A stretch of 64,000 bases of DNA, from positions 62,001-126,000 of the forward strand of contig NZ_JALJXJ010000001.1 of NCBI RefSeq assembly GCF_024170005.1. The letters run 5' to 3'. Origin of the DNA: Azospirillum lipoferum (GTDB taxonomy: Bacteria; Pseudomonadota; Alphaproteobacteria; Azospirillales; Azospirillaceae). The notes under the pieces are model-generated. The model was given only the letters and a program-made list of their open reading frames with translations. It did not search any database and was not told the origin of the DNA. The position numbers and the translations under genes were made by a program. Shown piece by piece: positions 15,731-25,218 of this stretch (positions are counted from its first letter, which is position 1; the number at the start of each line of letters is the position of its first letter).

Positions 15731-18700
15731 TTGTCCGACCCCGTCGCCGAGCTGGTCCGTGCGCCGTCGCGCTCGTCCGACGAGGCCCGGCTTTACCGGC
15801 TGCAATTCCTGGCGTCAATGGCGCTGGTGTCGGCACTCGTCCTCGGACTCGGCTTCTATTTCGTCTGGCAGCATTGGGCCGACCTGGAGCATGACCTGCA
15901 ACAAAGCGAAGCACGCTATGTCCAGGAGCAGCATCAGGCTCTAGAGCAGGAGGTGGAGAATGCGCAGTCCTATCTCGCCTACATGCGCTCCCGCGTCGAG
16001 CCGCTTCTGAAGGAGCAGCTGCGCGCCCAGGTGGACGAGGCCTATTCCATCGCCCGCAGCGTCCACGACCGGGAAAAGGACATCCTGCCCGAAGCGTCGG
16101 TGAAGGAATCGATCAAGCAGACGCTGCGGCCGCTGCGCTTCTCCGGCGGGCGCGGCTACTATTTCATTAATGACCTGAGCGGCGAATCCGTGCTGATGCC
16201 GATCGACCCGGCGCGGGAGGGGACCTCGCCCTTCGCCGCTCCCGATCCGCAGGGAGCTGCGGTGGTGCGCGAGCTGATGCGGGCGGTCCAGGATCCCAGC
16301 CTGCGCGGCTTCGCCCGCTATCGCTGGCGCATGCCGGACGACCCGACACAGGCGGTCGACAAGCTGGCCTTCGTCCGCCGTTTCGAACCCTATGACTGGC
16401 TGGTCGGCGCCAGTGACTCGCTGGGTGCGGTGGAGGCGCGCCTGCAGCACGAATCGCTGGAGCGGCTGCGCGCCTTCCGCTTCGGCGAGACCGGCTATAT
16501 CGGTGTGCTGCGCCAGGACGGGCAGGTGCTGCTGTCGCCCACCGCCCCGGCGTCGGAGGGGATGAACGCCCGCGATCTGCCGTGGAAGACGGAGCGGGAC
16601 CTCGTCACCCGGCTGCTGGAGCTTGGCCGCCAGGGCGGCGGGGAGCTGCGCTACGACTGGATCCATCCGGTTACCGCGCGGCCGACACCAAAGATGGCCT
16701 ATGTCTCGGCTCCCAGCGTCTGGGGCTGGATCCTGGTCGCCGGCTTCTACATCGATGACGTCAGCAAGGAGATGGAGGCCCGCCGGGCGGAGATCAGCCG
16801 CGGCGTCAACCAGCGGGTCTGGACCACGGTGGGGGTGCTGGGCGTGGCGCTGGCCGCGTCGGTCGGGGTGTCGTGGCTGGTCACCGGCTGGATCCGGCGC
16901 ATCGTCGGCAGCTACCAGCTGCGGGCCCGGCATAGCGACAGCATGCTGCGCGAACGGGCGCGCCAGCTCTATCTCGCCAACTTCTTCATCGACCATGTGT
17001 CGGAGATCGTGGTGCTGGCCGACGCCAGCCTGCGCATCGCCTACATCAACCCCTTCGGCTGCCGGGCATTGGGTGGGACGCCGGAGGATCTGGTGATGGG
17101 GCAGGCCGACCTGCTGAAGCGCTTCGCGTCGGAGGGCGAGGATGCGGCCAGCCATTACGAGACCGTCTATCGCACCGCCGATGGCCGGACGCTGGAGCTG
17201 GAGGTCACCGCCAGCCGCATCACCTACGAGGGCGACGTCTATTACTCCGCCATCGCCCGCGACATCAGCGAGCGCAAGCGGGCGGAATGGCAGCTGCGCC
17301 TGTCGGCCAAGGTGTTCGACAACGCGGCGGAGGGCATGTTCGTCGCCAACGAACGCCGGCAGATCGTCGCCGCCAATGACGCCTTCGCCCGCATCACCGG
17401 CTATGATCCCGACGAGGTGCTGGGCCGCGGCCCGGAATTCCTGCGCTCCGACCGCAATCCGCCCGGCTTCTACGAGGAACTGTGGGCGCAGCTGCGCGAA
17501 AACGGCCATTGGGCCGGCGAGATCTGGAGCACCCGCAAGAACGGCGAGGTGTTCCCGGAATGGCTGAGCGTCAAGCTGGTCCGCAATGAGGACGGCGCCG
17601 TTGCCAACTACATCGCGGCTTTCACCGACATCACGGCGATCCGGGCGCAGGAGGAGCGCATCCGCCATCTGGCGCAGTTCGACTTCCTGACCGACCTGCC
17701 CAACCGCTTCCTGCTGCGCGACCGGCTGGAGCGCGCCATGCTGGCCGCCGGGCGGCACGGCACCAAGGTCGGGCTGCTGTTCGTCGACCTCGACCGCTTC
17801 AAGACCATCAACGACAGCCTGGGCCATCAGGTCGGCGACGGTCTGCTGCGCGAGGTGGCGGCACGGCTGCTCGGCACCGTGCGGGCCAGCGACACCGTCA
17901 GCCGGCAGGGCGGCGACGAGTTCATCATCCTGATCAGCGACATGGACAGTCCCGATGCCGCCGGCATCGTCGCGCGCAAGGTTCTGCATGCCCTGTCCGA
18001 ACCCTACGTGATCGACGGCCACGAGTTGCAGGTCACGCCCTCCATCGGCATCGCCGTCTACCCCGACGACGGCACCGGCATCGACGGGCTGCTGAAGAGC
18101 GCCGACATGGCGATGTATGCCGCGAAGGAGGCCGGGCGCGCGACCTACCAGTTCTTCACATCGGAGCTGAACCGCCGCGCGTCGGACCGGATGTGGACGG
18201 AAAGCAACCTGCGCCGGGCGCTGGCCAACAATGAGCTGGAGCTGCATTTCCAGCCGCAGTTCTCGCTGGACGGCCGCCGGCTGATCGGGGCGGAGGCGCT
18301 GGTGCGCTGGCGCCAGCCTGACGGCACGCTGATCATGCCCGGCCAGTTCATCCCGGTGGCCGAGGACACCGGTCTTATCCTGCCGCTGGGCGACTGGGTG
18401 CTGGGCGAGGCCTGCCGCCGCGCGGCGGAACTGCTGCGCCACCGGAACCTGCTGATCGCCATCAACCTGTCGGCGGTGCAGGTGCGCCGGCCCGGGCTGG
18501 CGGAGCGGGTGGCTGGTTGGATGTCCGCCTACGGTATTCCGCCTTCGTCGATGGAACTGGAGGTGACGGAAAGTGTCCTGATGGACGAGTCCGACGTGGT
18601 GTCGGAAACCTTCTCGCAACTGCGCGAAATGGGGGTGCAACTCGCCATCGACGATTTCGGCACCGGCTATTCGTCACTGGCCTATCTGAAGCGCTTCCGC

Positions 18701-18988
18701 GTCGACAAGCTGAAGATCGACCGCAGCTTCGTCAGCGGGCTGCGCGCCGGCAATCCGGACAGCGGTGCCATCGCCGAGGCGATCATCGGCATGGCGCGGT
18801 CCTTGCGCATGCACACGCTGGCCGAAGGGGTGGAGACGGAAGAGCAGTACGACTGCCTCGCCGAACTGGGCTGCGACCAGTGCCAGGGCTATCTGCTGGG
18901 CCGCCCGATGCCCTACGAGGACTTTCTGGAGTTCGTCCGGCGGGACACTGCGGCAGCCGAACCGCGGGTTGCCGAAGCGGTGGAGTAG
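15731..18988 (+). CDS. Membrane double-Cache, PAS, GGDEF-EAL cyclic-di-GMP enzyme
   Basis: 1085 residues from a TTG at 15731 with AAGGGAG six bases upstream; the frame is open further upstream but without a ribosome site. Order: membrane helix (about 27-45), a Cache-type sensory region with GGRGYYFINDLSG and a second with GETGYIGVLRQDGQ, a second membrane helix (about 365-385), two PAS domains, GGDEF with an intact GGDEF motif at residues 727-731, and EAL with EAL at 855-857 and DDFGTGYSSL. Both catalytic motifs are intact, so cyclase and phosphodiesterase activities are both possible. The periplasmic Cache region suggests a small-molecule ligand. It is transcribed alone. Confidence 0.94.
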   Translation: MSDPVAELVRAPSRSSDEARLYRLQFLASMALVSALVLGLGFYFVWQHWADLEHDLQQSEARYVQEQHQALEQEVENAQSYLAYMRSRVEPLLKEQLRAQVDEAYSIARSVHDREKDILPEASVKESIKQTLRPLRFSGGRGYYFINDLSGESVLMPIDPAREGTSPFAAPDPQGAAVVRELMRAVQDPSLRGFARYRWRMPDDPTQAVDKLAFVRRFEPYDWLVGASDSLGAVEARLQHESLERLRAFRFGETGYIGVLRQDGQVLLSPTAPASEGMNARDLPWKTERDLVTRLLELGRQGGGELRYDWIHPVTARPTPKMAYVSAPSVWGWILVAGFYIDDVSKEMEARRAEISRGVNQRVWTTVGVLGVALAASVGVSWLVTGWIRRIVGSYQLRARHSDSMLRERARQLYLANFFIDHVSEIVVLADASLRIAYINPFGCRALGGTPEDLVMGQADLLKRFASEGEDAASHYETVYRTADGRTLELEVTASRITYEGDVYYSAIARDISERKRAEWQLRLSAKVFDNAAEGMFVANERRQIVAANDAFARITGYDPDEVLGRGPEFLRSDRNPPGFYEELWAQLRENGHWAGEIWSTRKNGEVFPEWLSVKLVRNEDGAVANYIAAFTDITAIRAQEERIRHLAQFDFLTDLPNRFLLRDRLERAMLAAGRHGTKVGLLFVDLDRFKTINDSLGHQVGDGLLREVAARLLGTVRASDTVSRQGGDEFIILISDMDSPDAAGIVARKVLHALSEPYVIDGHELQVTPSIGIAVYPDDGTGIDGLLKSADMAMYAAKEAGRATYQFFTSELNRRASDRMWTESNLRRALANNELELHFQPQFSLDGRRLIGAEALVRWRQPDGTLIMPGQFIPVAEDTGLILPLGDWVLGEACRRAAELLRHRNLLIAINLSAVQVRRPGLAERVAGWMSAYGIPPSSMELEVTESVLMDESDVVSETFSQLREMGVQLAIDDFGTGYSSLAYLKRFRVDKLKIDRSFVSGLRAGNPDSGAIAEAIIGMARSLRMHTLAEGVETEEQYDCLAELGCDQCQGYLLGRPMPYEDFLEFVRRDTAAAEPRVAEAVE

Positions 18989-19011
18989 GCCCCCGGGCCT
19001 CCCCGCGACCG

Positions 19012-19770
19012 TCAGCCGTACCGCAGCAGCCGCGTCCCATTCGCCTTCAGCCAAGCCCGCGGCCAGTCAACGCCGGTGCCGTCCGTCAGGCTGGCGCACA
19101 GCGCCCAGAAGCGCGGCGAATGGTTCATCTCGCGCAGATGCGCCACCTCGTGCCCGACCACATAGTCCAGCACCGGCTCCGGCGCCAGGATCAGCCGCCA
19201 GGAAAAGGACAGCCGGCCGGTGGATGAGCAACTGCCCCAGCGGCTCTTGGTGTCGCGGATGGTGACCGCTGCCACACGGGCGCCGATGGTCGCGGCCTTC
19301 AGCCGGGCGCGGGTCGCCAGTTCGCGCTTGGCTTCCGCCGTCAGGAAGTCGCGGACGCGGCGGGCGACATGCTCCGGCTGGCCGCCGACCAGCAGGGCGC
19401 CGTCCGCGATCCGGGTCGGGCCGCGCAGGGCAGGGTCATGGCGGATGACATGCTCGACGCCGAGATAGGGCACGCCGGCGCCGTCCACGAAGGGCAAGGA
19501 GGGAGGCATCGCCGCCAGCCGCGCCCGCAGCCAGCCGTCGTGCCGGCCGACGAACTGGCGAGCATCGGTTTCCGAAACGCCCACCGGCACCACCACCTGG
19601 ACCAGTCCGCGCCCGGCGTCGACGCGCAGGGTCATGCGGGTTGCGCGGGCGCTCTCCCGCAATTCCAGCGGGATCGGCAGGCCGGAAATCTCCAGCGCGC
19701 GGGGCGGCTGGGGCGGCCGGGCGGCAGGTTTCTTGCGGCGACGCAGGAGGGCGGGAAGGCGTTGCACCAT
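19012..19770 (-). CDS. YgjP-like M48-type zinc metallopeptidase (DUF45)
   Basis: 252 residues. The zinc-binding HEVAHLREMNHSPRFW, an HExxH motif with a downstream His, is characteristic of the YgjP/DUF45 (WLM-related) family, as is the preceding TKSRWGSCSSTGRLSFSWRLILAPEPVLDYVV. The N-terminus is basic and proline-rich (RRRKKPAARPPQPP). Cytoplasmic; the physiological substrate of the family is not established. Convergent with the GGDEF-EAL gene, 23 bp apart. Confidence 0.9.
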   Translation of the reverse strand: MVQRLPALLRRRKKPAARPPQPPRALEISGLPIPLELRESARATRMTLRVDAGRGLVQVVVPVGVSETDARQFVGRHDGWLRARLAAMPPSLPFVDGAGVPYLGVEHVIRHDPALRGPTRIADGALLVGGQPEHVARRVRDFLTAEAKRELATRARLKAATIGARVAAVTIRDTKSRWGSCSSTGRLSFSWRLILAPEPVLDYVVGHEVAHLREMNHSPRFWALCASLTDGTGVDWPRAWLKANGTRLLRYG

Positions 19771-20053
19771 GCCGTCTTATAGCGCGGCCACCGCGGAATG
19801 CGGAAGCGTCCTCCGCCCTTTGTCGGAATGGTACAACGGCGCAGTTTCGGCTTAAAGCATTAGGGCTTTCGAACGATCCCATGCCATGGGGTCTACTGAG
19901 GTCACATTTGACACGATCGATCGAGGCACAAAATAAAGGTGGGGTAACGCGGTGGTCTGACGACCTCCCATTTATCCCAAGTTCTGTCGCCTGTTTTCCT
20001 AATGGTCAGTCTTCGCCTTAGCCTTGCCCCTTAGCCTATCCGAGTATACGCCG

Positions 20054-21655
20054 ATGCCTCTCATTCCAGGACAAATGTCGACACGTGAGGATTGGCTGGA
20101 CGCACTGCTGTCGGCCAATGGCTCTCCCCAGGCCTTGCTTGGCGAGGATGGACGTATTCTGGTGGCGAACCGTGCCTTCACCGACCTGATCGGCAGCACG
20201 CCGGACAGGGTGGAGGGGCGGACGCTGGCGGAGGCCGGGCTGCCGGCCGAAACGGCCGGGGGGATCGACGGGCTTCGGCGGCAGGTGATGGCGACCGGTA
20301 TGCCGACCTCAACCGCCGGCCCTGTCGCCGGGCTTCCCTACACCGTGGCGCTGACGCCAGTGTCGGATGCCGATGGCAGTATCCATGCGGTGGCGCTGGT
20401 CGCCGACGCCGGGGCTGCCGCCTTGGCCGAAGCGCGGGCGGAGGCGGCACAGGCCCGGGCCGATGCCGAGCGCGCCCGCACCGCCAAGGGCAAGTTCCTG
20501 TCGGCGGCCAGCCACGATTTGCGCCAGCCCTTCCAGGCGATGCACCTGTTTCACCATCTGCTGAGCGGCCGGCTGACCGATCCCGCCTCCATTGAGCTGG
20601 CGAACAAGCTGGAACAGGCGATCATCGGCGGCGAGACGCTGCTGCGCGCCCTGCTGGAGGTCTCGGCGCTGGAGGCCGGACTGGTCACCGCCAAGCCGCA
20701 GACTTTCCCGGTCGACGATCTGCTCGCCAAGATGCTGGAGGAGTTCGGGCCGGAGGCGGAGGCCAAGGGCCTGCGCTTCAACGTCCATCCGCTCGACGCC
20801 CAGGTCACCAGCGACCCGGTGCTGATGGAGCGTCTGCTGCGCCCGCTGCTGGCCAATGCGCTGCGCTATACGCTGAAGGGCGGTGTCCTGTTGGCGGCGC
20901 GGCGGCGTGGTGACCGGCTGCGGATCGAGGTATGGGACACCGGCATCGGCATCGACCCGTCCAACCACGCGGTGATCTTCGAGGACTTCCACCAGCTCGG
21001 CAATCCGGGGCGCGACCGCAAGCAAGGGCTGGGGCTTGGTCTCGCCATCGCGCGGCGGCTGGCTCAGGTGCTGGGGCATCCGGTGACGGTGCGCTCCAAG
21101 CTCGGCAAGGGTTCCGTCTTCGCGGTGGAGGTGCCGCTGGGCGGCAATGACGGTGACCGCTCGGGCGACGACTCCGCCGGTAGCGAGCCCGAGCCAGCAG
21201 CCGGACAGTCTTCCGCCGGGGCTGCCGCCACTCCCGTCGTGGCCGGCACGGTGCTGGTGATCGAGGATGACGCCATGCAGTTGGAGGGGATCGGGCTGCT
21301 GCTGCGCGGCTGGGGCTATGCCGTCATCCCCGCCCGTGGCATCGACGAGGCCTGTGCCGGGCTGGGTGGCGGTGCCGTCGCCCCCGACCTCGTGCTGTCC
21401 GACCTGCGCCTGTCTGGGCCGGAAACCGGCATCGACGCCATCCAAGCGGTCCGCGCCCGCTGCGGCCGGCGGGTGCCGGGGGTGATCGTCACCGGCGATA
21501 CCGATCCCGACCGGCTGCGCATCGTCGACCGCAGCGGCATTCCCCTGGTCCACAAGCCCTGCGATCCGACCGCCCTGCGCCGTCTGCTCAGCCGCAGCCT
21601 GCCAGCCACCCGCCTACCGGATGCCGGCCGGCCGGAGGCCCCCGGTCCGCGTTAG
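20054..21655 (+). CDS. Hybrid sensor histidine kinase with C-terminal receiver (DLRQP type)
   Basis: 533 residues from the ATG at 20054; ATG at 20075 is an alternative with a slightly better upstream AGGA. An N-terminal PAS-like domain (about 12-120) is followed by a coiled linker and the phospho-acceptor His154 in AASHDLRQPFQAMHLF. The HATPase has NALRYT, DTGIGID and GLGLGLAIARRL. A Ser/Ala/Pro linker leads to a receiver from about residue 398, with IEDD and the acceptor Asp near 449 in LSDLRLSG. Soluble. It closely resembles the kinases at 54506 and 56260. No partner gene is adjacent. Confidence 0.92.
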   Translation: MPLIPGQMSTREDWLDALLSANGSPQALLGEDGRILVANRAFTDLIGSTPDRVEGRTLAEAGLPAETAGGIDGLRRQVMATGMPTSTAGPVAGLPYTVALTPVSDADGSIHAVALVADAGAAALAEARAEAAQARADAERARTAKGKFLSAASHDLRQPFQAMHLFHHLLSGRLTDPASIELANKLEQAIIGGETLLRALLEVSALEAGLVTAKPQTFPVDDLLAKMLEEFGPEAEAKGLRFNVHPLDAQVTSDPVLMERLLRPLLANALRYTLKGGVLLAARRRGDRLRIEVWDTGIGIDPSNHAVIFEDFHQLGNPGRDRKQGLGLGLAIARRLAQVLGHPVTVRSKLGKGSVFAVEVPLGGNDGDRSGDDSAGSEPEPAAGQSSAGAAATPVVAGTVLVIEDDAMQLEGIGLLLRGWGYAVIPARGIDEACAGLGGGAVAPDLVLSDLRLSGPETGIDAIQAVRARCGRRVPGVIVTGDTDPDRLRIVDRSGIPLVHKPCDPTALRRLLSRSLPATRLPDAGRPEAPGPR

Positions 21656-21708
21656 CTTTTCCGCACCCGAGCATTTTCGCTCCGCAACATTCCGGCGCTG
21701 CGGTTTTC

Positions 21709-21726
21709 ACGTCATAAAACTGTAAT
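21709..21726 (+). promoter_or_regulatory. Pho-box-like site upstream of ugpB
   Basis: ACGTCAT-AAAA-CTGTAAT: two 7-bp halves matching CTGTCAT at five and six positions, separated by an A-rich 4-bp spacer, as in PhoB binding sites. It is 213 bp upstream of the ugpB start. The ugp operon is a Pho regulon member in E. coli, which supports the reading. Confidence 0.65.
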
Positions 21727-21939
21727 GCGGCGACTTGACAGACCCTGGTATGCGTGCGCAGTGTGACGGTTAGAGCAACCAAACAGTTTCGAAAACGATC
21801 ATCGTGCCGCCGGTCTTTTTCGCAAGCGCACACAACGCCGTATGCGTTTGCCACCAAAACTTCACGAAAGCGTCGCGGGACGGCAACCCGTTGCCCTCAT
21901 GACAACCGCGAACCATACCGGGACAGGGAGACCCACCGC

Positions 21940-23295
21940 ATGTTGACCCGCCGCAAGCTCGCCCTCCTGACGGGCGCCGCCACCACCTCCGCCCTGCTGT
22001 TCGCCGCCGCCTTGCCGGGTTCGGCTTTGGCGCAGACCAAGACGGTGGTCGATTTCTGGCATGGCCTGCCGCAGCCGCTGGGCGGCCAGCTGGAGCAGAT
22101 CGTCAAGGACTTCAACGACAGCCAGCAGGCGGTCCAGGTCAACGCCTCCTACAAGGGCAGCTATCCGGAGACGATGCAGGCGGCCATTGCCGCCTTCCGC
22201 GCCGGCAACGCGCCGCACATCGTGCAGATGTTCGAGGTCGGCACCGCCACCATGATGGCCGCCGGCCCGGCGGTGAAGCCGGTCTACCAGCTGATGCAGG
22301 AGACGGGAGCGTCCTTCGACCCCGACGCCTACATCCCGGCGGTGAAGGGCTACTACTCGTCCAAGGACGGGAAGATGATGGCGCTGCCGTTCAACAGCTC
22401 CACCGCCATCATGTTCTACAACAAGGACGCCTTCACCAAGGCCGGCCTCGACCCCAACAAGGCGCCAACAACCTGGCCGGAACTGGTCGACGCGGCGAAG
22501 AAGCTGAAGGCGTCGGGATCGAGCTGCCCCTTCACCACCTCCTGGCCGACCTGGGTTCAGCTTGAACAGCTGGGCGCGATCCACAACACGCCCTTCGCCA
22601 CCCAGGCCAATGGCTATGGCGGCCTGAACGCCGAACTGAAGATCGACGCCCCGCTCTACGTCAAGCATGTCCAGACCCTGATCGACATGCAGAAGGACGG
22701 GCTGTTCAAGTATGGCGGCCGCGACAACAAGCCGGACGCCCTGTTCCCGTCGGGCGAATGCGCGATGATCCAGGGTTCCTCCTCGCTGCGCAGCCGTATC
22801 CTGAAGGAGGCGACCTTCGCCTGGGGTGCCGCGCCGCTGCCCTATTGGCCGGAATTCGCCAACAATGATCCGAAGAACGGCATCATCGGCGGTGCCGCCT
22901 TCTGGGTGATGACCTCGCCCAAGCGCACGCCGGCCGAATACAAGGCGGTGTCGCAGTTCTTCACCTATCTCGCCAAGCCCGAGGTCGACGCCAAGTGGCA
23001 CATGGACACCGGCTATGTCCCGGTGACGCTGAAGGGCATCGAGATCGCCAAGGCGCAGGGCTATTACGAGAAGAACCCCGGCGCCGACGTGCCGGCCGCC
23101 CAGCTGACCCGGACGCCGACCACCGAGAACAGCATGGGCCTGCGCCTGGGCAACCTGCCGGAAATCCGCAACATCATCCAGGAAGAGCTTGAGAAGGCCT
23201 TCCAGGGCCAGCAGGACGCCAAGCAGGCTCTCGACGCCTCGATCAAGCGTGGCAACACCGTGCTGCGCAACTTCGAGCGCGCCAACAAGGGCTGA
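21940..23295 (+). CDS. ugpB: UgpB-like sn-glycerol-3-phosphate-binding protein
   Basis: 451 residues from the ATG at 21940 (ACAGGGAG upstream). A Sec signal peptide ends at about Ala31 (LPGSALA-QTK). The mature protein is an extracellular solute-binding protein of the family-1 type: VVDFWHGLPQPLGGQLEQIVKDFN, FNSSTAIMFYNKDAFTKAGLDPNK and FPSGECAMIQGSSS are UgpB signatures. It captures glycerol-3-phosphate or glycerophosphodiesters in the periplasm. It starts the ugpBAEC operon; the gap to ugpA is 168 bp and contains a composite palindrome. Confidence 0.94.
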   Translation: MLTRRKLALLTGAATTSALLFAAALPGSALAQTKTVVDFWHGLPQPLGGQLEQIVKDFNDSQQAVQVNASYKGSYPETMQAAIAAFRAGNAPHIVQMFEVGTATMMAAGPAVKPVYQLMQETGASFDPDAYIPAVKGYYSSKDGKMMALPFNSSTAIMFYNKDAFTKAGLDPNKAPTTWPELVDAAKKLKASGSSCPFTTSWPTWVQLEQLGAIHNTPFATQANGYGGLNAELKIDAPLYVKHVQTLIDMQKDGLFKYGGRDNKPDALFPSGECAMIQGSSSLRSRILKEATFAWGAAPLPYWPEFANNDPKNGIIGGAAFWVMTSPKRTPAEYKAVSQFFTYLAKPEVDAKWHMDTGYVPVTLKGIEIAKAQGYYEKNPGADVPAAQLTRTPTTENSMGLRLGNLPEIRNIIQEELEKAFQGQQDAKQALDASIKRGNTVLRNFERANKG

Positions 23296-23312
23296 TTGGT
23301 CGGTTGTAACCT

Positions 23313-23442
23313 CCCTCTCCCGCCTTGGGAGAGGGAAGGGTGAGGGGTAGGGCAAGGATCATCGTTCCATGTCCGGGATACCCCTCACCCTCCCCACCGC
23401 TTCGCGGCGGGTCCCCTCCCTCTCCCGGGGCGGGAGAGGGCA
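23313..23442. repeat. Composite palindromic element between ugpB and ugpA
   Basis: Two identical hairpins CCCTCTCCC-N5-GGGAGAGGG (23313-23335 and near 23420-23442) flank a pair AGGGTGAGGGGTA (23337-23349) and TACCCCTCACCCT (23379-23391), perfect over 13 bp, with a CCGC-TTCG-GCGG hairpin alongside. It looks like an intergenic palindromic (REP/BIME-type) element rather than a terminator: there is no T-tract and the operon continues. It may stabilise the ugpB message and lower expression of the membrane components. Confidence 0.8.
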
Positions 23443-23463
23443 TGAACAGAGAAAGACCATCCT

Positions 23464-24348
23464 GTGCAGCGTCGCGTCACCTTCGACAACCGGCTGTTGC
23501 CTTACCTGCTGCTGGCGCCGCAGGTGACGGTGACGCTGGTGTTCTTCATCTGGCCGGCGGCCAATGCCATCTGGCAGTCGGTGCATCTGCAGGACGCCTT
23601 CGGCATCCGCAGCGAGTTCGTCTGGTTCGAGAACTTCACCCATGTGCTGAGCGACCCGAACTATCTCGACACTCTGAAGGTGACTGTCGTCTTCAGCATC
23701 GCGGTGACCGTGCTGGCGATGGGGGTGGCGCTGCTGCTGGCGGTGCTGGCCGATTCGAAGATCAAGGGTGCCCGCGCCTACAAGACGCTGCTGATCTGGC
23801 CCTACGCGCTGGCCCCGGCCGTCGCGGCGGTGCTGTGGATGTTCATCTTCAACCCGGACATCGGGTCCTTTGGCCAGGCACTGCGGGCGCTGGGCTATGA
23901 CTGGGACTACCGGCTGAACGGCGGTCAGGCGCTGGTGATGGTGATCATGGCCGCCAGCTGGAAGCAGGTGTCCTACAACTTCATCTTCTTCCTGGCCGGC
24001 CTCCAGGCGATCCCGCGATCGGTGATGGAGGCCGCCAGCATCGACGGTGCCGGGCCGATGCGGCGGTTCTGGACCATCACCTTCCCGCTGCTGTCGCCGA
24101 CCACCTTCTTCCTGCTGGTGGTCGACATGGTCTACGCCTTCTTCGAGACCTTCGGCACCATCCATGCCCTGACCCAGGGCGGGCCGGGCAAGGCGACGGA
24201 GACGCTGATCTTCCGTGTCTACCAGGATGGCGTGGTCAACAACGACCTCGGCGGATCGTCGGCACAGTCAGTGATCCTGATGGTGATCGTCATCGCGCTG
24301 ACCGCGGTGCAGTTCCGCTTCGTCGAGCGCAAGGTCCATTACGCATGA
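23464..24348 (+). CDS. ugpA: UgpA-like ABC transporter permease
   Basis: 294 residues from a GTG at 23464 ([20 protein letters not shown]). Six membrane segments are predicted. The EAA loop that contacts the ATPase is [20 protein letters not shown]. With UgpE it forms the membrane channel for glycerol-3-phosphate-type substrates. The start lies just after the palindromic element and has AGAGAAAGA upstream. Its last codons overlap ugpE (ATGA). Confidence 0.94.
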   Translation: MQRRVTFDNRLLPYLLLAPQVTVTLVFFIWPAANAIWQSVHLQDAFGIRSEFVWFENFTHVLSDPNYLDTLKVTVVFSIAVTVLAMGVALLLAVLADSKIKGARAYKTLLIWPYALAPAVAAVLWMFIFNPDIGSFGQALRALGYDWDYRLNGGQALVMVIMAASWKQVSYNFIFFLAGLQAIPRSVMEAASIDGAGPMRRFWTITFPLLSPTTFFLLVVDMVYAFFETFGTIHALTQGGPGKATETLIFRVYQDGVVNNDLGGSSAQSVILMVIVIALTAVQFRFVERKVHYA

Positions 24349-25193
24349 AGCCGACCCGTTTCATCGATCTGGTGCCGCACATCGTGCTGATCGTCGGCGT
24401 GCTGATCTTCGCCTATCCGATCTATGTGACGCTGATCGGCTCCACCTGGGATTCCGGCACCATCGGCCGTGGAGGGCTGCCGCTGTGGCCGGGCGGGCAG
24501 GGGATGGTCAACTATGCCCAGGCCTGGGCCGGAGAGGCCGGCGAGCGGGCGCTCTACACGCCCGTCCGCACCATGATGCTGAACAGCCTGGTGATGGCGC
24601 TGTCCATCGCGGTGGGCAAGATCGCCATCTCGATCCTGTCGGCCTATGCGGTGGCCTTCTTCCGCTTCCCACTGCGCATGGCGTTCTTCTGGCTGATCTT
24701 CATCACGCTGATGCTGCCGGTGGAGGTTCGGATCATCCCGACCTACAAGGTCGTCGCCGATCTGGGCCTGATCAATACCTATGCCGGGCTGGCGATCCCG
24801 CTGATCGCGTCGGCCACCGCGACGCTGCTGTTCCGCCAGTTCTTCCTGACCATTCCCGATGAACTGCTGGAGGCTGCGAAGATCGACGGCGCCGGACCGG
24901 TGCGCTTCTTCATCGACGTGGTGCTGCCGCTGTCGCGCACCAACATCGCGGCGCTGTTCGTCATCCTCTTCATCTATGGCTGGAACCAGTATCTCTGGCC
25001 GCTTCTGGTCACCAGCAGCGGCGACATGGAAACCATCGTGACCGGCATCACCAAGATGATCGGCACCGGCGAATCGGCCAATGACTGGCACATCATCATG
25101 GCGACCACGGTGCTGGCGATGCTGCCGCCGGTGGCGGTGGTGGTGCTGATGCAGCGCTGGTTCGTCAAGGGTCTTGTGGACAGCGAAAAGTAA
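24345..25193 (+). CDS. ugpE: UgpE-like ABC transporter permease
   Basis: 282 residues, six membrane segments, start overlapping the ugpA stop by four bases. The EAA loop is [20 protein letters not shown]. The sequence [22 protein letters not shown] and [14 protein letters not shown] fit the UgpE/MalG branch of permeases. It is the second membrane subunit of the transporter. The spacing to ugpC is 25 bp. Confidence 0.94.
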   Translation: MKPTRFIDLVPHIVLIVGVLIFAYPIYVTLIGSTWDSGTIGRGGLPLWPGGQGMVNYAQAWAGEAGERALYTPVRTMMLNSLVMALSIAVGKIAISILSAYAVAFFRFPLRMAFFWLIFITLMLPVEVRIIPTYKVVADLGLINTYAGLAIPLIASATATLLFRQFFLTIPDELLEAAKIDGAGPVRFFIDVVLPLSRTNIAALFVILFIYGWNQYLWPLLVTSSGDMETIVTGITKMIGTGESANDWHIIMATTVLAMLPPVAVVVLMQRWFVKGLVDSEK

Positions 25194-25218
25194 GCGCGGG
25201 CGAAGGGACAGAAGAACA

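Noticed and set aside
15941-18640. 899-residue open frame antisense to the GGDEF-EAL gene
   Set aside because: Low-complexity His/Gln/Arg composition typical of shadow frames, fully covered by a gene with intact catalytic motifs on the + strand.
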